Positions 1 to 12,138 are shown, numbered from the stretch's first letter. The stretch: DNA of 64,000 nucleotides from Phytophthora hibernalis (GCA_012656075.1 JAAKBF010000221.1:806001-870000), one strand, 5' to 3'. Notes: generated from the letters alone by a model not told the origin. Translations and numbers: made by a program.

Positions 1-25
1 AGAAAGTCATCTTAAAAGTCAAGTG

Positions 26-1414
26 ATGAAGATGACAAAGAAGCGCAAGGGCGCTGTTGATGCGAGAGACTCCTTGCTGGTATCTCATCGGGACCTGGTA
101 TATGGATACGACGATGACATATTCCAAGACTTTAGAGGACGCCTGGAAGATCGAGTGAAGGCATGCCAGGCCAGATCGTCACCAGCTACGCCACATACGC
201 CTCCTCCGAGACGCCAACAAGCTACCACCACAAAAGTCGATGAGAGCGCTGCAGACATAACCACAGAGGAAGTTGTATTCGAAGAGGAAGTACTGCCAAG
301 TTTCCCCATTAACCAGTTGCATCCGGCATCACTGGGTCTCTGGAAGCTCCGCAAAAATCAGGAGCCTGACTTCGATGTTGTGCACCCTGCATCGGTGAAT
401 CGTGTTCAAACCCCAACTCGCTGGAAAGAAGAAATGGCACGACACCACCAGCAACAGTATGAACTCCAACTCCAACAGACAGATGAACTCGCCGACCCTA
501 GTGATGGGGATGATGAAGGTACTGGTGACAGTACGCACAAACGATTACGGGCCACGGTCTTTAACAGCGAGATTACGGGTGGCTTGCCATCCTTTGGTGA
601 TTGTACAGAAGAGGACGAAATCTCTCAAGTTCTAGCTGCTTCGGTTAGCAAGCTGATACCACTGTCCATGTTAAACTGGCGAACAACTCAGCTTGTGTAT
701 GAAAGAGCAGCTTGCAGTATCCAATGTGCACCGATAGTGGAGGGCGAAGCTGCTGCAGCGCGAGAACTTGAAGACGTCTATTTGCAGCTGTGTCCTCCAG
801 GGGCTCTAGTGAGGAGTCCACTGCCCCTCCTGGTACCGCCCCGGCGCGTCGGCCCCGGGCAACACAGATCAATAGTGTTCCACACGACATGATATCATAT
901 AGCGTGCGGCGCGATATCGCGGACAACTGCTCACTCGCTGTGGCTGCATCAGTGGAATTTGCGCTCGGGCTTCATGTTGGGGACGTGGTGGATGTACTTG
1001 ATCGAAATGGTTGCTGGAACTATGGAGAAGTTGTGGAAACGTACCCGGAAAATGCTTCGGACACCGCCAGGTTTGTATTGCTGCGTTTTTCGCTGTGGTC
1101 GGAAGACACTGTTGAATGGATTGCAGTCAGCGAGGGCGCTTATTGCCGCGCGGTGTTGCTGATGGTTCGAGACCATGTTCGGTGGGTCCAACTCGTGCTC
1201 ATCGCGTGCGTGTGCAATTCGATCAAAGCCTTGCGAGGAGTTGGAGCGGTCATTCCCACAACGGCAAGTCAGGCAGGCGACAGCCGCGTCTTGGATGCTG
1301 GCACATCGAAAGCAAACTGCTGTAATTCGATCTTCGAATGGGATGCAGAAGACACCACAGAAGCGCAAACGAAAACGGCCGGCCAAGTCTACGGCTTTGC
1401 CATCGTCGATTTAG
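26..1414 (+). CDS. Tudor/agenet-like domain protein, frame-disrupted
   Basis: The first 250 residues read in one frame from the ATG at 26 (a GTG precedes it). They are basic at the start (MTKKRKG), then low-complexity with Gln-, Pro- and acid-rich stretches. Around 800 the plausible protein moves to the next frame and gives a small beta-barrel-like module (about 960-1170) with VGDVVDVLDRNGCWNYGEVV and later DTVEWIAVSEG. This resembles the Tudor/agenet/MBT-type modules of many oomycete chromatin or signalling proteins. A second step near 1135 continues as GRLLPRG, which fits the usual end of such modules better than the original frame. The tail may end at 1414 with a KRKRKR nuclear-localisation-like cluster. 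The successive shifts are all -1, as in many other genes of this window. Introns are an alternative explanation. Function beyond possible ligand or histone-tail recognition is unknown. Confidence 0.45.
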
Positions 1415-1673
1415 CGCTGAACATGAAGCGGGAATCATATAAGCTACGTTTTTGACGTGGATCCCAATCGATACGATAAAGTATTTCGGTGCACATTCGT
1501 CGGCAAGATGAAGATATGGCCAAGAAGTGAGAGAGAACCAATCGACGAAAGTCGGTGCGTAATGCACATCTAATTTAGCCCCTGTGTTTCTGTGAGAATT
1601 GTCTTCATATTTTTAGGTGACGCAACGTTTTGTGGGAGTTAAAGTGTCAAAAGGTCAAAGCAGGCGTTAAGAC

Positions 1674-3920
1674 ATGTCAGCACCCTTGCAGCGCAACAAC
1701 TTTCGCTGCCCTCCTGACGGTTCTAGATCACCGCGGGCCACGGCCTCAACGTCGGCAGGTGTCGCTGCCATGGGAGGTATTAGGAGTCCGGGAAAGTACC
1801 ATTCTGAATTTCCTGCACGACAGCGCAAGCGTCTTCAAGTAGGGGCGACAAATTTGACGAAATGCAGCTCCGTTGTCGAGATCGATGCGTTGACTAATCC
1901 TGGGCCCAGTGAGCTACATACTTCGGTGGCTTTCGACCGCATCAGTGAGACAAATGCTGCTGCGATCAAAGCCTCGATCGATTCCCCGCATCGTCGAGGG
2001 CCAGGATACGGTCGATCGTGTGAACCGGGAAAGGTGGCGCCCCTTGTTCTGCGAACTGAATGTCGGCGATTGAGTGCCTTAAGTCCAACTAATAGCAGCA
2101 GGAGCTCTGACGAATATCGAGATATTAGCGGAACACCGCGGCTGAAGCAAGCACTATCCGGCATGGCCACACAGAAGACAGCAAATGCAACAGAACTTCC
2201 TGGACTACGATTTAGAGGTAGTAACAACAACGCTCGTGAGTCTACGCCCGCTGCTGGTCGAAGTCCTATCGTTGACCACAACAGCAAGGAAACCGCGAAA
2301 AGGAACGCTGCAGCTAGCAAGGAGACAGTATTGCTGGCGCACAACCGTACAAAGCTTTACGATGTTTTCATGGAGAAATACGGCTCAATGCGAGCCGTGT
2401 TCAGAGCATTCGACAATGATGGCAACGGCATGATTTCGGCACAACGTTTTCACGATATGGTTGAGGCTGCTGAAGTTGATCTATCTCCCGACGAAACGCG
2501 TGCACTGTACAGAGCTGCGGACACCAATGGCGACAACACCGTGGCATTCCAAGAGTTTGCTCAGATGTTCTCTCCGAGTATTGGTACCTCTGACGGTGCA
2601 GTTATTAGTTCCTATAACCCCGTGAAAGATTCTTCTGGACCAACGCGAGACCCGAGCTCTTCGATGGCAATCAAGTATCGCACCCCATTAGAGCTTTCTC
2701 CCCGTTCACGAAGACGTATGAAGCAGCTACGCAAGCAAGTGACAGATGAGCTGCTTAAAAGGCATGGGACAGCAATCGGTGTGCGCGGTGGAAGGCCTGA
2801 GCAACTGCTTGCGTATGCCTTCAAGAATGTAGATTCTGATAATGACGGCTTTCTTTCATACAGCGAAGTGGAGCACGCCTTGGGCCGCGGCTTTCTGAAA
2901 TTGGAAGATGCTTTACCAGCAGGTGAAATGCGGGAAATGCTGCAGCTTATGGACCGAAATAGTGACAAGCAGATTAGTCTACGTGAGTTTGTCCACTACT
3001 TTGCGGTTGGAGAGCGCGATGTGGCTACGAATCTGATAGACAATGGACGAAAGAAAGTGTTGGCAGCTTTACACGCCAAACGAACAGTGGAGCTGACCCC
3101 CGTGATGTAGTGGACCCGTTATTTGCTCTGCAAAGACTGACTATGCTTCAAGAAGAAGAGCATGCACTAGGTACTTCAAACGCCAAGACTGCAAGACCTG
3201 GTATGTGCCTTCCAGAACAACTTAGCAAGCGAACCGCTGCGATTATCAACGCTGGTAAAGGAGTTGCTTCTCCATCGGAAAATACGAGAATGAAGTTCGA
3301 CCTATCACTATCACCCTCTTCACTGCAACTCGAGATTGAGCGTCGACCAGCAACATCGTACGGCGCGGGGGGCCTGTCGTGGCAGCTTTATCGCCAGTCT
3401 CACAAGATCGGTTTTATCATCGTCGTCATGAGCGCACGGACTGGGGTCGTGTAGGTGTGGGGGTGATGGCATTCGTTATGATACTGGAATGTATATGTCG
3501 CCACAGGAGCGCTTCGCTACCACAACCAACGAGGCATTTAGCCCGTTATGTCGCGCACCTCCATCTGCCAAGAGAGGCGATAATACAGAGTCGTTCGTTA
3601 TGATGCGAGCCGGAAAACCCAATGTAGCAACAGATGAAGACGCACGTCGTTCACGGCGCACAGTGCGTTATGAGCGAACTCAAGTCCTGCTTCAGGAGTT
3701 TGAGGAGGCACATATTCAGGATGAACGGCTAAAAGACTGGAAGGTCCGTGCCAAAGTACGCAAAGTCGCTGGTGAAAGGTTCAGATATCTCGATAAATTG
3801 CAAGACCGCGAGCAAAAGGTGGGATCACGCGAGGATCAAATGCAGCGTCGCCATGGAGGTGCCAGCTTCTTAAGGATGTGGGCTGGTAGCGGGGATTCAC
3901 AATTTAACAGCCCTAATTGA
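1674..3920 (+). CDS. EF-hand calcium-binding protein (four EF-hands), with three apparent single-base breaks
   Basis: The first 478 residues are continuous. A disordered N-terminus of about 215 residues is followed by two EF-hand pairs. Loops of the form DNDGNGMISAQRF and DTNGDNTVAFQEF lie near 2408-2560, and DSDNDGFLSYSEV and DRNSDKQISLREF near 2830-3000. All four keep Asp at position 1 and an acidic residue at position 12 or its equivalent. The frame then stops at 3108-3110, just after a C5 run (3097-3101). Coding-like protein (RDVVDPLFALQRLTMLQEE) continues in the next frame, shifts again at a G6 run (3367-3372), and again at the G-run near 3459-3463. It ends in a basic helical tail (DERLKDWKVRAKVRKVAGE) with a stop at 3918-3920. 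Each step equals one missing base. Likely a cytosolic or cytoskeletal calcium sensor; partner unknown. The downstream FMO gene is convergent. Confidence 0.7.
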
Positions 3921-4015
3921 GCGTCTAAAGTGAATGGCTACAAGCATTTTCCAATGTCTTCAGCATCGATCGAAGCGTGGTAAATGTGGCGAAAACAACC
4001 CTGAACACGCCGAAT

Positions 4016-5662
4016 TTACGCAAATTCATGCACAAGCTCCGAGTCTGAGTCGTTCGACTTGATGCGGCGAACCCAATTTCCAGTCGCTGGGTCCGCTCGA
4101 AACTCAGCAGAGCGGTAGCTGTATGGGAAGTTCTGACGCAAAAATCGCGCATCTTCGTAAATCTCGTGGATCTCGTTACCAACCTCGATGTTGGAGAAGG
4201 CGGTGAGTTCACTGAATGTAGTTTTGGCATTAACAACACAAACAACAATTGATTAGCCCAGCATTCGAGTGTAGCTTGCACAACGCAGCACGTACGTGAA
4301 GTAGTCCTTCTGGCGAGCTCCCAATTGGTGCAACTTCCTCACGCCTCCATCACTAAGAGTGCGAAGGTAAGCGAAGAAGTCTTCATACATCTCCTCCTTT
4401 GATGGTAGAAGGGCGGATCCGCCAAATACGCGCGCGATCCATCGAGCTTGAAGCTGGAAGCAGAGGAATGGCAGGTTGCTGAACGGCAGTCCAACAAATG
4501 CGGCCGTGGGGTCCTCGATGGCAAACAATTGCTTGTACACAGGAGCTACCGCAGCTCCGTTTGTCGTGCAATTCAGTAGGTCAGCGGCAACCTCATCCGT
4601 CACATCATTGGACTGAACGAAAGCTTTAGGGAAAAGCAGCTCCGACGGGAACAGCTCCTTCGCCGTGTACAGGTAACCGGTGCAATGCATGATCTCATCC
4701 GGCGAGGCAATCGACGAGCCGTCCGTGAAAACTACTGAGCCGTCTTCATCGATGTGGTCGATGGCAGGTTTCAACACGCGCTGGTCTTGCGGAGCGATGG
4801 CATTCGGATCGTAGTCCAGGGTCGCAACGATAACCTCCGCAGCGCCACTCCTAGCGAGCTCGAGAGAGATATCTTGGCCCGATGGTCCACGACCGATGAC
4901 AACCACGCGCTGGCCCATGGCACATTAGACTTATCAACAAACCCTCCAACAACAGCCACACGTAACGCGTACCTTGCCCTTGTAGGGCTCCGAGTGCGGT
5001 ACGCCCGCGAATGCGAGACGTTACCCTTGAAGTTCTCAATGCCCTTAATCGGAGCCAACGAAGGTTTGGAAAAATGACCATTGCAGACCACAACGCAGTC
5101 AAACTCTTCCTCGTAGCCCCCTTTTCCTTGAACGACACGCCAATCTTCCACTTCTCCGCCACTTTGGACAGACTCGTCACGGCCGAGTTCAGACGCACAG
5201 AGCTGTCTACCTCGTAGTGCTTCGAGTAATTTTGCAGGTACGTCAGCACGTCAGCGTGCGAGGGAAAGCTTGGAACTCCCTTCTGGAACGGGAACTCCTT
5301 CAGCTGCATGATGGCAGTCGGCAGATTCGTGTGCAGCGACTGCAAAGACCACAACACCGTCACCTTCAGCCAACTGTACCCATCTCCTCCTTATTACAAT
5401 CCCCACCTTGTACAGCACAGACGACGGGGCTTCCGGCAGACTCGTCGTACTTCCACACTCCTCCCACATTGCCAGCCTTCTCAAACACCACGACGTTGTG
5501 CCCCACTTCTAGCAGACACTTGGCGGTGACTACAGCAAAAGACACAATTTATTCACCATAACCTCAACGCATTTTTGCAATGGAAAACTAATGCAACGTA
5601 CTGATCCCAGCGGCGCCACCACCGATGATTCCCACTCGAACACTCTGCGACTTGAGTGCCAT
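4016..5662 (-). CDS. Flavin-containing monooxygenase, copy 1
   Basis: FAD- and NADPH-dependent monooxygenase of the FMO family, which oxygenates soft nucleophiles (N or S) on small molecules. Reading down the minus strand, the ATG at 5662 opens RVGIIGGGAAGI (FAD GxGxxG). Next comes the FMO identifying motif FKGNVSHSRAYR (FxGxxxHxxxY), then the NADPH motif VVVIGRGPSGQDIS, and a C-terminal half with PFSNLPFLCFQLQ. The last exon ends in GNWVRR and a stop at 4016-4018. Introns seen: 5602 to about 5535 (junction GI|ITAKC), about 4969-4908 (GTACGCG to CCAG, joining YKGK to RVVVIG), and one near 4293-4212. Two frame breaks are visible by comparison with the 14-kb paralogue: one near 5435, and one at the G5 run near 5122 where KEKG should run into YEEEFD. 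Its start lies 166 bp from the divergent FYVE gene, so a shared promoter is possible. Confidence 0.85.
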
Positions 5663-5827
5663 CGCTCCAATTTCAAACTGATGTGTGTTGTGCACGCCAC
5701 GCACTAGCGAAACGCCTTCCCCAATCCAAAGTCTCCGTTTGCAACCATCATCGGCACTAAACTGACAGATTCTAGTACTTACCCAAATCATGCCTATCAT
5801 CGAAAAAGTATTCAGAACCGCTCGATT

Positions 5828-7129
5828 ATGGCAGAAGACGATGTCAAGCTGCCGGACAAGTCTCCGTTTGCGCCGCTGCAATTGACGTTCGAGGAGCAAC
5901 AGCATTGCCACGACTTGAGTCAGCAATTGCTGGAGAAAACGCTGCACAGCTACGACGAACGCCTGGCTGGTATCACCCCTCGCCACCATTCGAATCTCGA
6001 AAGTGCGCGCTGGAAGCAGGAGAAGACGCAGGAGAATGCGTCCATGTACTCGGAACGGATCCGCCACATTCGGACGGATCTCCATCTCCCGACGATAATT
6101 GGCAGGACCCCACTGTGTTGATGATGGTCGGAAACATTCCTGCGCCTTTGGACGAGGTCATGCTCGGAGTCGCAGTTCCGACTTTGACGAGTTCAAGATT
6201 CGAGTTTCGACGCTTGGCAGCCAAGAAATCGGCGGGGCCCACCTCGCGAGGCTTCTCGGACCAACGGAGAACAAACCGTTCCAGCATTTATCCATTTATT
6301 ACTGGGCCACTCGCTTGCCGTGGCTCGTGAACATTCTCGTGAAACCTCGAGACTTCCTGCTGCTCTCGACATCTGGAGTCATTACGACTGCAGATGGAGA
6401 GCGAATTGATACGACTTGCTGCAACCGGCTCCGCTGTCGCAATGTCCGCCTTTGCCGAAGCCTGTGATTCGCGGGAAGTTCGTACTCGGGGCTTTGTATC
6501 GACAACTAGAAGACGGGAGTGTGGATGTGTACATCCAACAATATCTCGAGTCCTTTGGCAGTGTGTTTGAATCCTATGTCATCACCGCGACTTGGCAATC
6601 GCTGCTGGGATTCTTTAGATCGCCTAACCTTGCTGAGCTCAAGAAGTTGCAGTGGTGTATCGCCAACACGAGGGGTGTACGGCGGCGAGGACTGGCAAAC
6701 GAATTGTCTGGAAACGCAACTCGTTGCTCGTTGTGCTCCGTGGCTTTTGTACGAGGCGCTCGCAGTCGAAGTGAACAGCGAATCTGCGTTCTCTGCCTAG
6801 CCTCAGTTTGCTTCAGTTGTCGCGAGGAGCACGTATATAAGGTTTTGGCCCCACACAAGAAGAAACGAATTGCCACCAAGAAGAAGCAAGTGTTCGTGTG
6901 CCGACCGTGTGCCGAATTTGTGCGAAGCCACAAAGCTGTGGAGATCGCAAGACACAATATCTACAATCTGCTTACGCCAGCGTCGGACGCGACAGGGGAC
7001 TCGAACGAATCCAGCGGAGTGACCTGGGGACTAATGTTTGGAGACTCGATACCGTCGTGGTCGCCAAGACGATCCTTGTCGATAACCAGTGAGTCGTTTG
7101 ACTCATTTAGTTGGAGTGTCGACACCTAG
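5828..7129 (+). CDS. START-like/FYVE zinc-finger protein, copy 1 (frame-disrupted)
   Basis: Paralogue of the gene at 12656, and about 433 residues when read through. The N-terminal half opens MAEDDVKLPDKSPF and resembles the START-like region found in large oomycete families of lipid-binding candidates. The C-terminal part carries a FYVE-like zinc finger with Cys pairs CSLC, CVLC, CFSC and CRPC, preceded by the basic linker KKKRIATKKKQ. FYVE fingers usually bind phosphatidylinositol 3-phosphate on endosomes. The R(R/K)HHCR core is not intact here, so lipid specificity is unproven. Three breaks appear against the intact paralogue: a C-run near 6091 (LHLP|DDNW), T3 near 6183 (VPT|FDEF) and a single G near 6407 (GERI|YDLLQP). 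Each needs one extra base. Three hits in one gene could also mean it is decaying. It diverges from FMO copy 1. Confidence 0.75.
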
Positions 7130-7154
7130 CTAAATCCAAGACTGCACCAACGAA

Positions 7155-7185
7155 GATCCGTATACTCCCAAAGTGTATACGGATC
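7155..7185. repeat. Perfect inverted repeat (11-bp stem, 9-nt loop)
   Basis: GATCCGTATAC at 7155-7165 is exactly complementary to GTATACGGATC at 7175-7185, with the 9-nt loop TCCCAAAGT. It sits 26 bp after the FYVE copy 1 stop and is followed directly by a second near-palindrome (CTACTACATACTACGTAGTAG). It could be a transcript 3'-end hairpin, a remnant of a small inverted-repeat element, or the edge of the neighbouring transposon insertion. Confidence 0.6.
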
Positions 7186-7293
7186 TACTACATACTACGT
7201 AGTAGTAGAATACATGTACCGGTAAGACCATCGTGAAGAAAAACGGTAAATCTACCGCCCACGTATCCTTGCCCATGTGCAGACCTGTTTTGA

Positions 7294-7313
7294 AACATGT
7301 TTGGCCATGTTTG
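7294..7313 (+). repeat. CATGTTT motif pair near the 5' end of the MULE
   Basis: Two exact CATGTTT copies (7296-7302 and 7306-7312), the second in the context GGCCATGTTTG. They match the motif that fills two introns and the 3' flank of the same element. Confidence 0.6.
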
Positions 7314-7993
7314 TAATTTTTAATTTATCTTGCAGTTTTATTTTGCAAAATTTGACGCCACTCATTTCTGCCACGCGTCGTTCGAGCGAGAAGCCTCCCT
7401 CCCGCATCTGTTGCAGCCCCGTGAGCTCTGCCCAGCCCGAAGCTCCGAAGTCGCCCACACAAGCGTCGCTCGCTCTCCAGTACCCCAGCATGCACCACAC
7501 CCCGTCCAACGGCGCAGAGAAGGCCGCGTGTCCCTGCTCCACGGTCGCCCGCGTCTCTACTCAAGGACACCCCGTATCACGGTACCACGGTCGCCGCTAC
7601 CAGAGTTTCTCCTCGCCACTGCCCCAACGTTCCAGGACCCGCAACCGCCGACGCAGATAAGGCACGTGCCGCCGCACTAGTACATCACACAGTCGCATCG
7701 AGAAGGTGATTTGAGTCGCGTCGCGAGGTACGCCAGGCGCTGAATGAAGAGCTGTGATCTCTGTCATCTAATCGGGCTTATGTTTGTACTTGCGCAGGTC
7801 TTTCAGACAGCTGCCGCTTCCGCTTCTCACCGCTTCACGTGTACGCTTCTGCTGCTGCAAGTGTACGTGTCCATGGAGACGCATGGTGGCGCCTTTGAGC
7901 GTTCTTCTGCCAGTTTCTAACTGTGTTTCCACCATGTGTGACCCATCTTTTCTGCCATATTTTGTTCAGCATTCACAACTATCTAGCAAGTGG

Positions 7994-10900
7994 ATGGCTC
8001 GCACAAAGAACACCGGGCCCATCCTGCGTGCAATGAAAAGAGAGGGGGGGAGGCAGAGCTGGCTGCGAGCAACAGTGTAGATGTTGACGAAGGCGATCTA
8101 ATGGAGTCAGCCAGCAGCGACTCTGACATCGACACGATTCCACCCGCTCAAGATACACGAGCGCTGACTCGTGACGAGGCGTCATCCGGGGATGACGCTG
8201 ACCGATATGAAGAAAAATATGCTGGGAGAGAAGAAGAACAAGAAGAAAAAGTAGCTGATCGTGAAGAAGAACAAGGAGAGAATTTTGCACAGCACGGAGA
8301 CGATTCTGACAGTGACGACAGTTTGTGGACTGAAAGTGGCGACGAAAGCACTGCAAGTGCTAGTACGTCAGGGAATACCTCATCTACGCGTAAGCGAGCG
8401 TTCTCAGACTGTGCTGCGCGACTATATTTCGTAGTCGAGCTCCAGCGCTATCACCGGAGCTGGAAGTGGTTTGAGCAATTTCTCGAGGAGTACCAGCGAG
8501 AGAACTGGGTTGTCGTTGTCTTGGCCGTTTGCGAGACACTGAACGTCCGGCTGCGGAATCTCCAGATCAGAAGAATGAAACGGCACGAGGGAAAGAGATG
8601 TCTGCCATCCCTCTCGTTTCTGAAAAGTTGAATCCATTTAAGCGTGTGTATATCTGCACTCATGGATGGAAACCACGCACTCGATTGAAAGGGCAGCGGC
8701 CGCGTCAAGATGTCAATGGAACTGAGTGAAACTGCGGTTCGTGACACAACTCGAGCGTCGAAAGAGTGGCAAGTGGTGCGTCCAAGTTCAACTTGCTTTC
8801 TATGGGCATAACCATCCTGTAGAAAAGCCCATCTACGATTCGTACCCTTCTCTGCGTCGTTTACCGGACGATTCACCAATCATGAGCGACGTGGGGTTGA
8901 TGGTTGCAAGTGGGACCAAGCCGAGTAGGCTTTACGATCACATTCGGGAAAAGACTCCGCACCGCGTCGAGATTCAAGATGTGTACAACTAAATAGCCAA
9001 GATCAAGAAGTCGGGTACGCGCAAGGATTGCTAGTGCGATTCCGACTGTGAATCTAATGAGTTTCCTGCTTATCTCTGACAGGCAGCCCGCTAAGTGATG
9101 AAGACCAGGTCTGGTGAACTTCCACATGGCCGCGGATGGTAACGTTGCGTCCATAGATGAAAACAGTCGAGGACAGACGGCTGTCGTTTCAATCAGTACG
9201 CCGTACATGCGGAAGATGTACGCTTGGTTTCCGGAGTTGTTGCTGGTGGACTGCACACACAAGACCAACAGGTAGACACTCCGCTGCTCCATGTTTTGGT
9301 ATGTTTTTATACGTCTGACCATGTTTCCCATGTGCCGCCATGTTTCGACTGTGTTTTTGTGATGAAATGTCTGTTCTGGTACAACTACCAACTTTGTACC
9401 CTCATGACGATGGGTCAGTTCGGCAACGGCCAAGCGGTCCAGCACTCTGTGATCGAGCGCAACGCAGACTGGCACATGGTGAAGGTCATTGAGCACTTTC
9501 AGTCTGTGAATGAGTGGCATAAAACGAAGGTTGTTATCGTGGACAAGGATCTCAACGAGATCGACGTCTTGAAGCGCATGTTTCCGGATGCACGGATTTT
9601 ACTGTGTCACTTTCACGTGATTAAGTGGCTCCGTGGGGCCATTCGCAACGACAAGCGTTATGGTACATACCCGAGCAGTGTTCTGAAGCAGATGGATTTC
9701 TGCGTGGCCAATATGGTTTACGCAAAGGCTGAGGATGAACTTCAGCATCACGCAGATGAGTTTAAGAGTTTGGCGTGTCGTGGTGAGCGTGACGCGTTGT
9801 GGGGTTACTTCGACACAAACTGGATGGTTTGCACGGAGATGTGGGTGACGCTACACCGTATGAACTTGCCTCACTTCCGGAACAACACGAACAACCGCCT
9901 CGAGAACTTATTCGGTAAGATGAAGGCTGACCTCGACAGATCGATGTCGATGAAGGAGTGCTTGGAAACTGTCATCAGGTACCAGCGCCGTCGAGAAGAC
10001 GAGTACGTCGCTCGTGTGATGAAGCCAAGGAAGGCTCGCAACATCACCGTCGACGACGAAATGAACCAGCGGCTGGGAATGACGAGCGAGTGGGTTGCAG
10101 ATATTTTCTTACCTAAGTACAAGTTTTCTGTCGATTCTGTCTCAATTCGCAGTTACGCCGTGGAAGATGAAGGTTATTTGTGGTGATGCGCCGCGATGGT
10201 CGCTTGCATCGTGTTGACAAGTTCAACTGGACGTGTACGTGCGAGTTCTCTAACACCATGCACCTGCCTTGTCATCACGCCATGATGTATCGCAAGCACG
10301 TTGTAGGTATGCTGACGATTCCGTACGCGTCGATACCCGAACGGTAAGCCACGTGTCTCCATGTGTTACTATGGCTTGCCATGTTTCACATCCATGTTTT
10401 CACCATGCTAACCATGATTCGCCATGTTTTCCCACGTCTGAACCATATTTTCTCCATGTTTGCCCATGCTTTACCATGTACAGATGGCTGCGTGTTGGAA
10501 CTCTGGATGAAGACCTGATCGACGTCGATATTCCGATTCGTATCAGTACGGGTCAAGATGCTGTGAAGCGCAAGAAGCAGATGACTGAACACGACAAGTA
10601 TAAGAGTGCGCAGAGCGTTTTCAGTCGCATCACGTCTGAGATGACAGAGCTCCCAGAGGCCAGGTTTCAAGCCGCCCTCGACGTTCTTGAGACGTGGTGG
10701 GGCAACTTGAGGCAAGGCGACATTTCAGTGACTGGGTCAGCCAAAGTCAGCGAGAAACCTTCGGTGTCAGATGAAGACGTGATGCCAACACTAGTCGCAC
10801 CGACTCAAACAGTGACAGCTACGCAAGCAGAAGAAAATAAAGATGCTCCGAGTCGAAAGAAAAAGCGTGGGGTGGTCAGAAGAAGCGGCGGACGTCAAAT

Positions 10901-12138
10901 CCGTCCACGGAAGCCTCAGAGAAGGCCGCGTCTGCGTTGGAAATTGGCCCGTTCAACCCTCGAGCCAAGCGTGTGGGACGGCCAAACAACACCAGAGCTG
11001 CTGAACAGGCAAAAGTCAGCGAAGAACGGAAGGAGTACAATATCAGCGCGAAGCTCAGAAATGCATTACGCGGGGAGGATGTCGTGAAGGTGGAGGAGTA
11101 CCTGAAAAGCTGCAAACCGCCTTTGAAAGAGCTGTCCTCATTTTTGAGAACTTTTGAAGAGAGATACCGTGGACACAAAGCAAAAACGATGAACATTGTT
11201 AAACTGATCCCCAAGTATATGTGCGCGTCGTACAAGCTCCCGGAGACCGTAGTCACGAATGCATTGGACATGATGGAGCGCGCAGCTCCTTTTGGCGACA
11301 TCATGGACGTGTCCACCCCTGCCGACTCAAGCGAAGAGTGCTGGATCGCTGAAGTCGACGGTGTGGGTGACTTTACGCAACGGCAGCTGATGGCTATGCA
11401 GTATGTATGGACTATGACTGCTACGTGCGTAAAAGGAATGCAGTGCTTTTCGTGGATAATGACACACGTGGACACAAAGTTTGCGGATGTAGGAGCGGCT
11501 GAGCTTGCAGAGCGACTGATAAGTACTTGGCCCAATGAAAGACTCACCGGGTATGGCGAGGGTTTCGAATTGGAGTGGAGTCATATCTACTGTGCACGCA
11601 GCGGAACGTGGTTTAACGACAATTAGATTCAAGCTTTTGGCTTCACACTCGCGTCAAAGTACAAAAACAACACGACCATTTTCCTGCCAGCCTCGAAAAC
11701 TCCCGCCCCATCGAAAAACAATGGTAAGCGCATCTCCCCGCTACGCTGAGTTTGGTGTCGTCGGCAGCGGAAGACCTGATTTTCATGCCTCTGAACATCA
11801 ATGCGAGCCACTGGACGTGCCTGGTGATTGACAAGACGAAAAGGTTGATCTACTGCTATGATAGCATGAACAAGCGGGCGAACTACAACTTAATGGAGGC
11901 GTTGGCACACGAGTTGGTCAATCGAGGTCTCTCTAGTGAACACCAGGACATTTCTGTTCAAAGCTCAATCCAGAAAGACAGCGATAATTGCGGGTTGTTC
12001 GTCTGCGTGTTCTTCTGGCGCCGGGTTGACAAGGAGGCAGGCAACGACTACACGGAGGATGGTCTGCTGCGCCGTCGTTGGGATATCTTGCAGACGGTGG
12101 TGAATTTCAGCAACAGCAACGAGAACGAAGAGCAGTGA
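7994..12138 (+). CDS. MULE transposase with FAR1-like, SWIM and Ulp1 (C48) protease domains; degraded copy
   Basis: Order of parts: an acidic N-terminus (8100-8400); a FAR1/WRKY-like zinc finger near 8650-8820 with YICTHGWKP and a closing GHNHPV; and the MULE DDE core. The first Asp is in ELLLVDCTHKTN (about 9235-9270), the second in VIVDKDLNEIDVLKRMFPDA (about 9535), and the Glu in TNNRLENLFGKM (about 9890). A SWIM finger (CTCEF...CHHAM, 10225-10290) follows, then a basic linker. The C-terminal Ulp1-like domain has the WFND motif near 11610, His in NASHWTCLVID, Asp in YCYDSMN and Cys in DSDNCGLFVC. Introns: 10344-10483 (joins PER to WLR), 11724-11767 (44 bp, joins NN to AEDLIF), and a 107-bp one at 9272-9378 that ends TG instead of AG. 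There are several single-base breaks (G7 run near 8044, TTT near 10178) and an in-frame TAG at 11624-11626 just after WFNDN. Probably inactive. Plant Kaonashi elements show the same MULE plus Ulp1 combination. Confidence 0.75.
9272..9378 (+). repeat. CATGTTT-motif array filling transposase intron 1
   Basis: The apparent intron between THKTN and YNYQL holds three exact CATGTTT copies plus variants (TATGTTTT, CATGTGCC), spaced irregularly. Flanking exons have none. The donor is GTAGAC; the acceptor side reads TTCTG before the resumed frame, so the normal AG is missing or mutated. Confidence 0.6.
10344..10483 (+). repeat. CATGTTT-motif array filling transposase intron 2
   Basis: A canonical GTAAGC...TACAG intron of 140 bp that is almost entirely degenerate copies of (C)CATGTTT, about every 10-15 bp. 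There are four exact copies and variants such as CATGCTAA, CATGATTC, CATATTTT and CATGCTTT. All lie in the same orientation as the gene. Confidence 0.7.

Noticed and set aside
5828..7129. Calling FYVE copy 1 a definite pseudogene
   Set aside because: All three breaks are single missing bases at runs, the same pattern seen in housekeeping genes here, so decay is not proven.
7994..8040. MARTK at the start of the MULE protein, recalling the histone H3 tail
   Set aside because: Only five residues match, and nothing further resembles H3, so it is chance.
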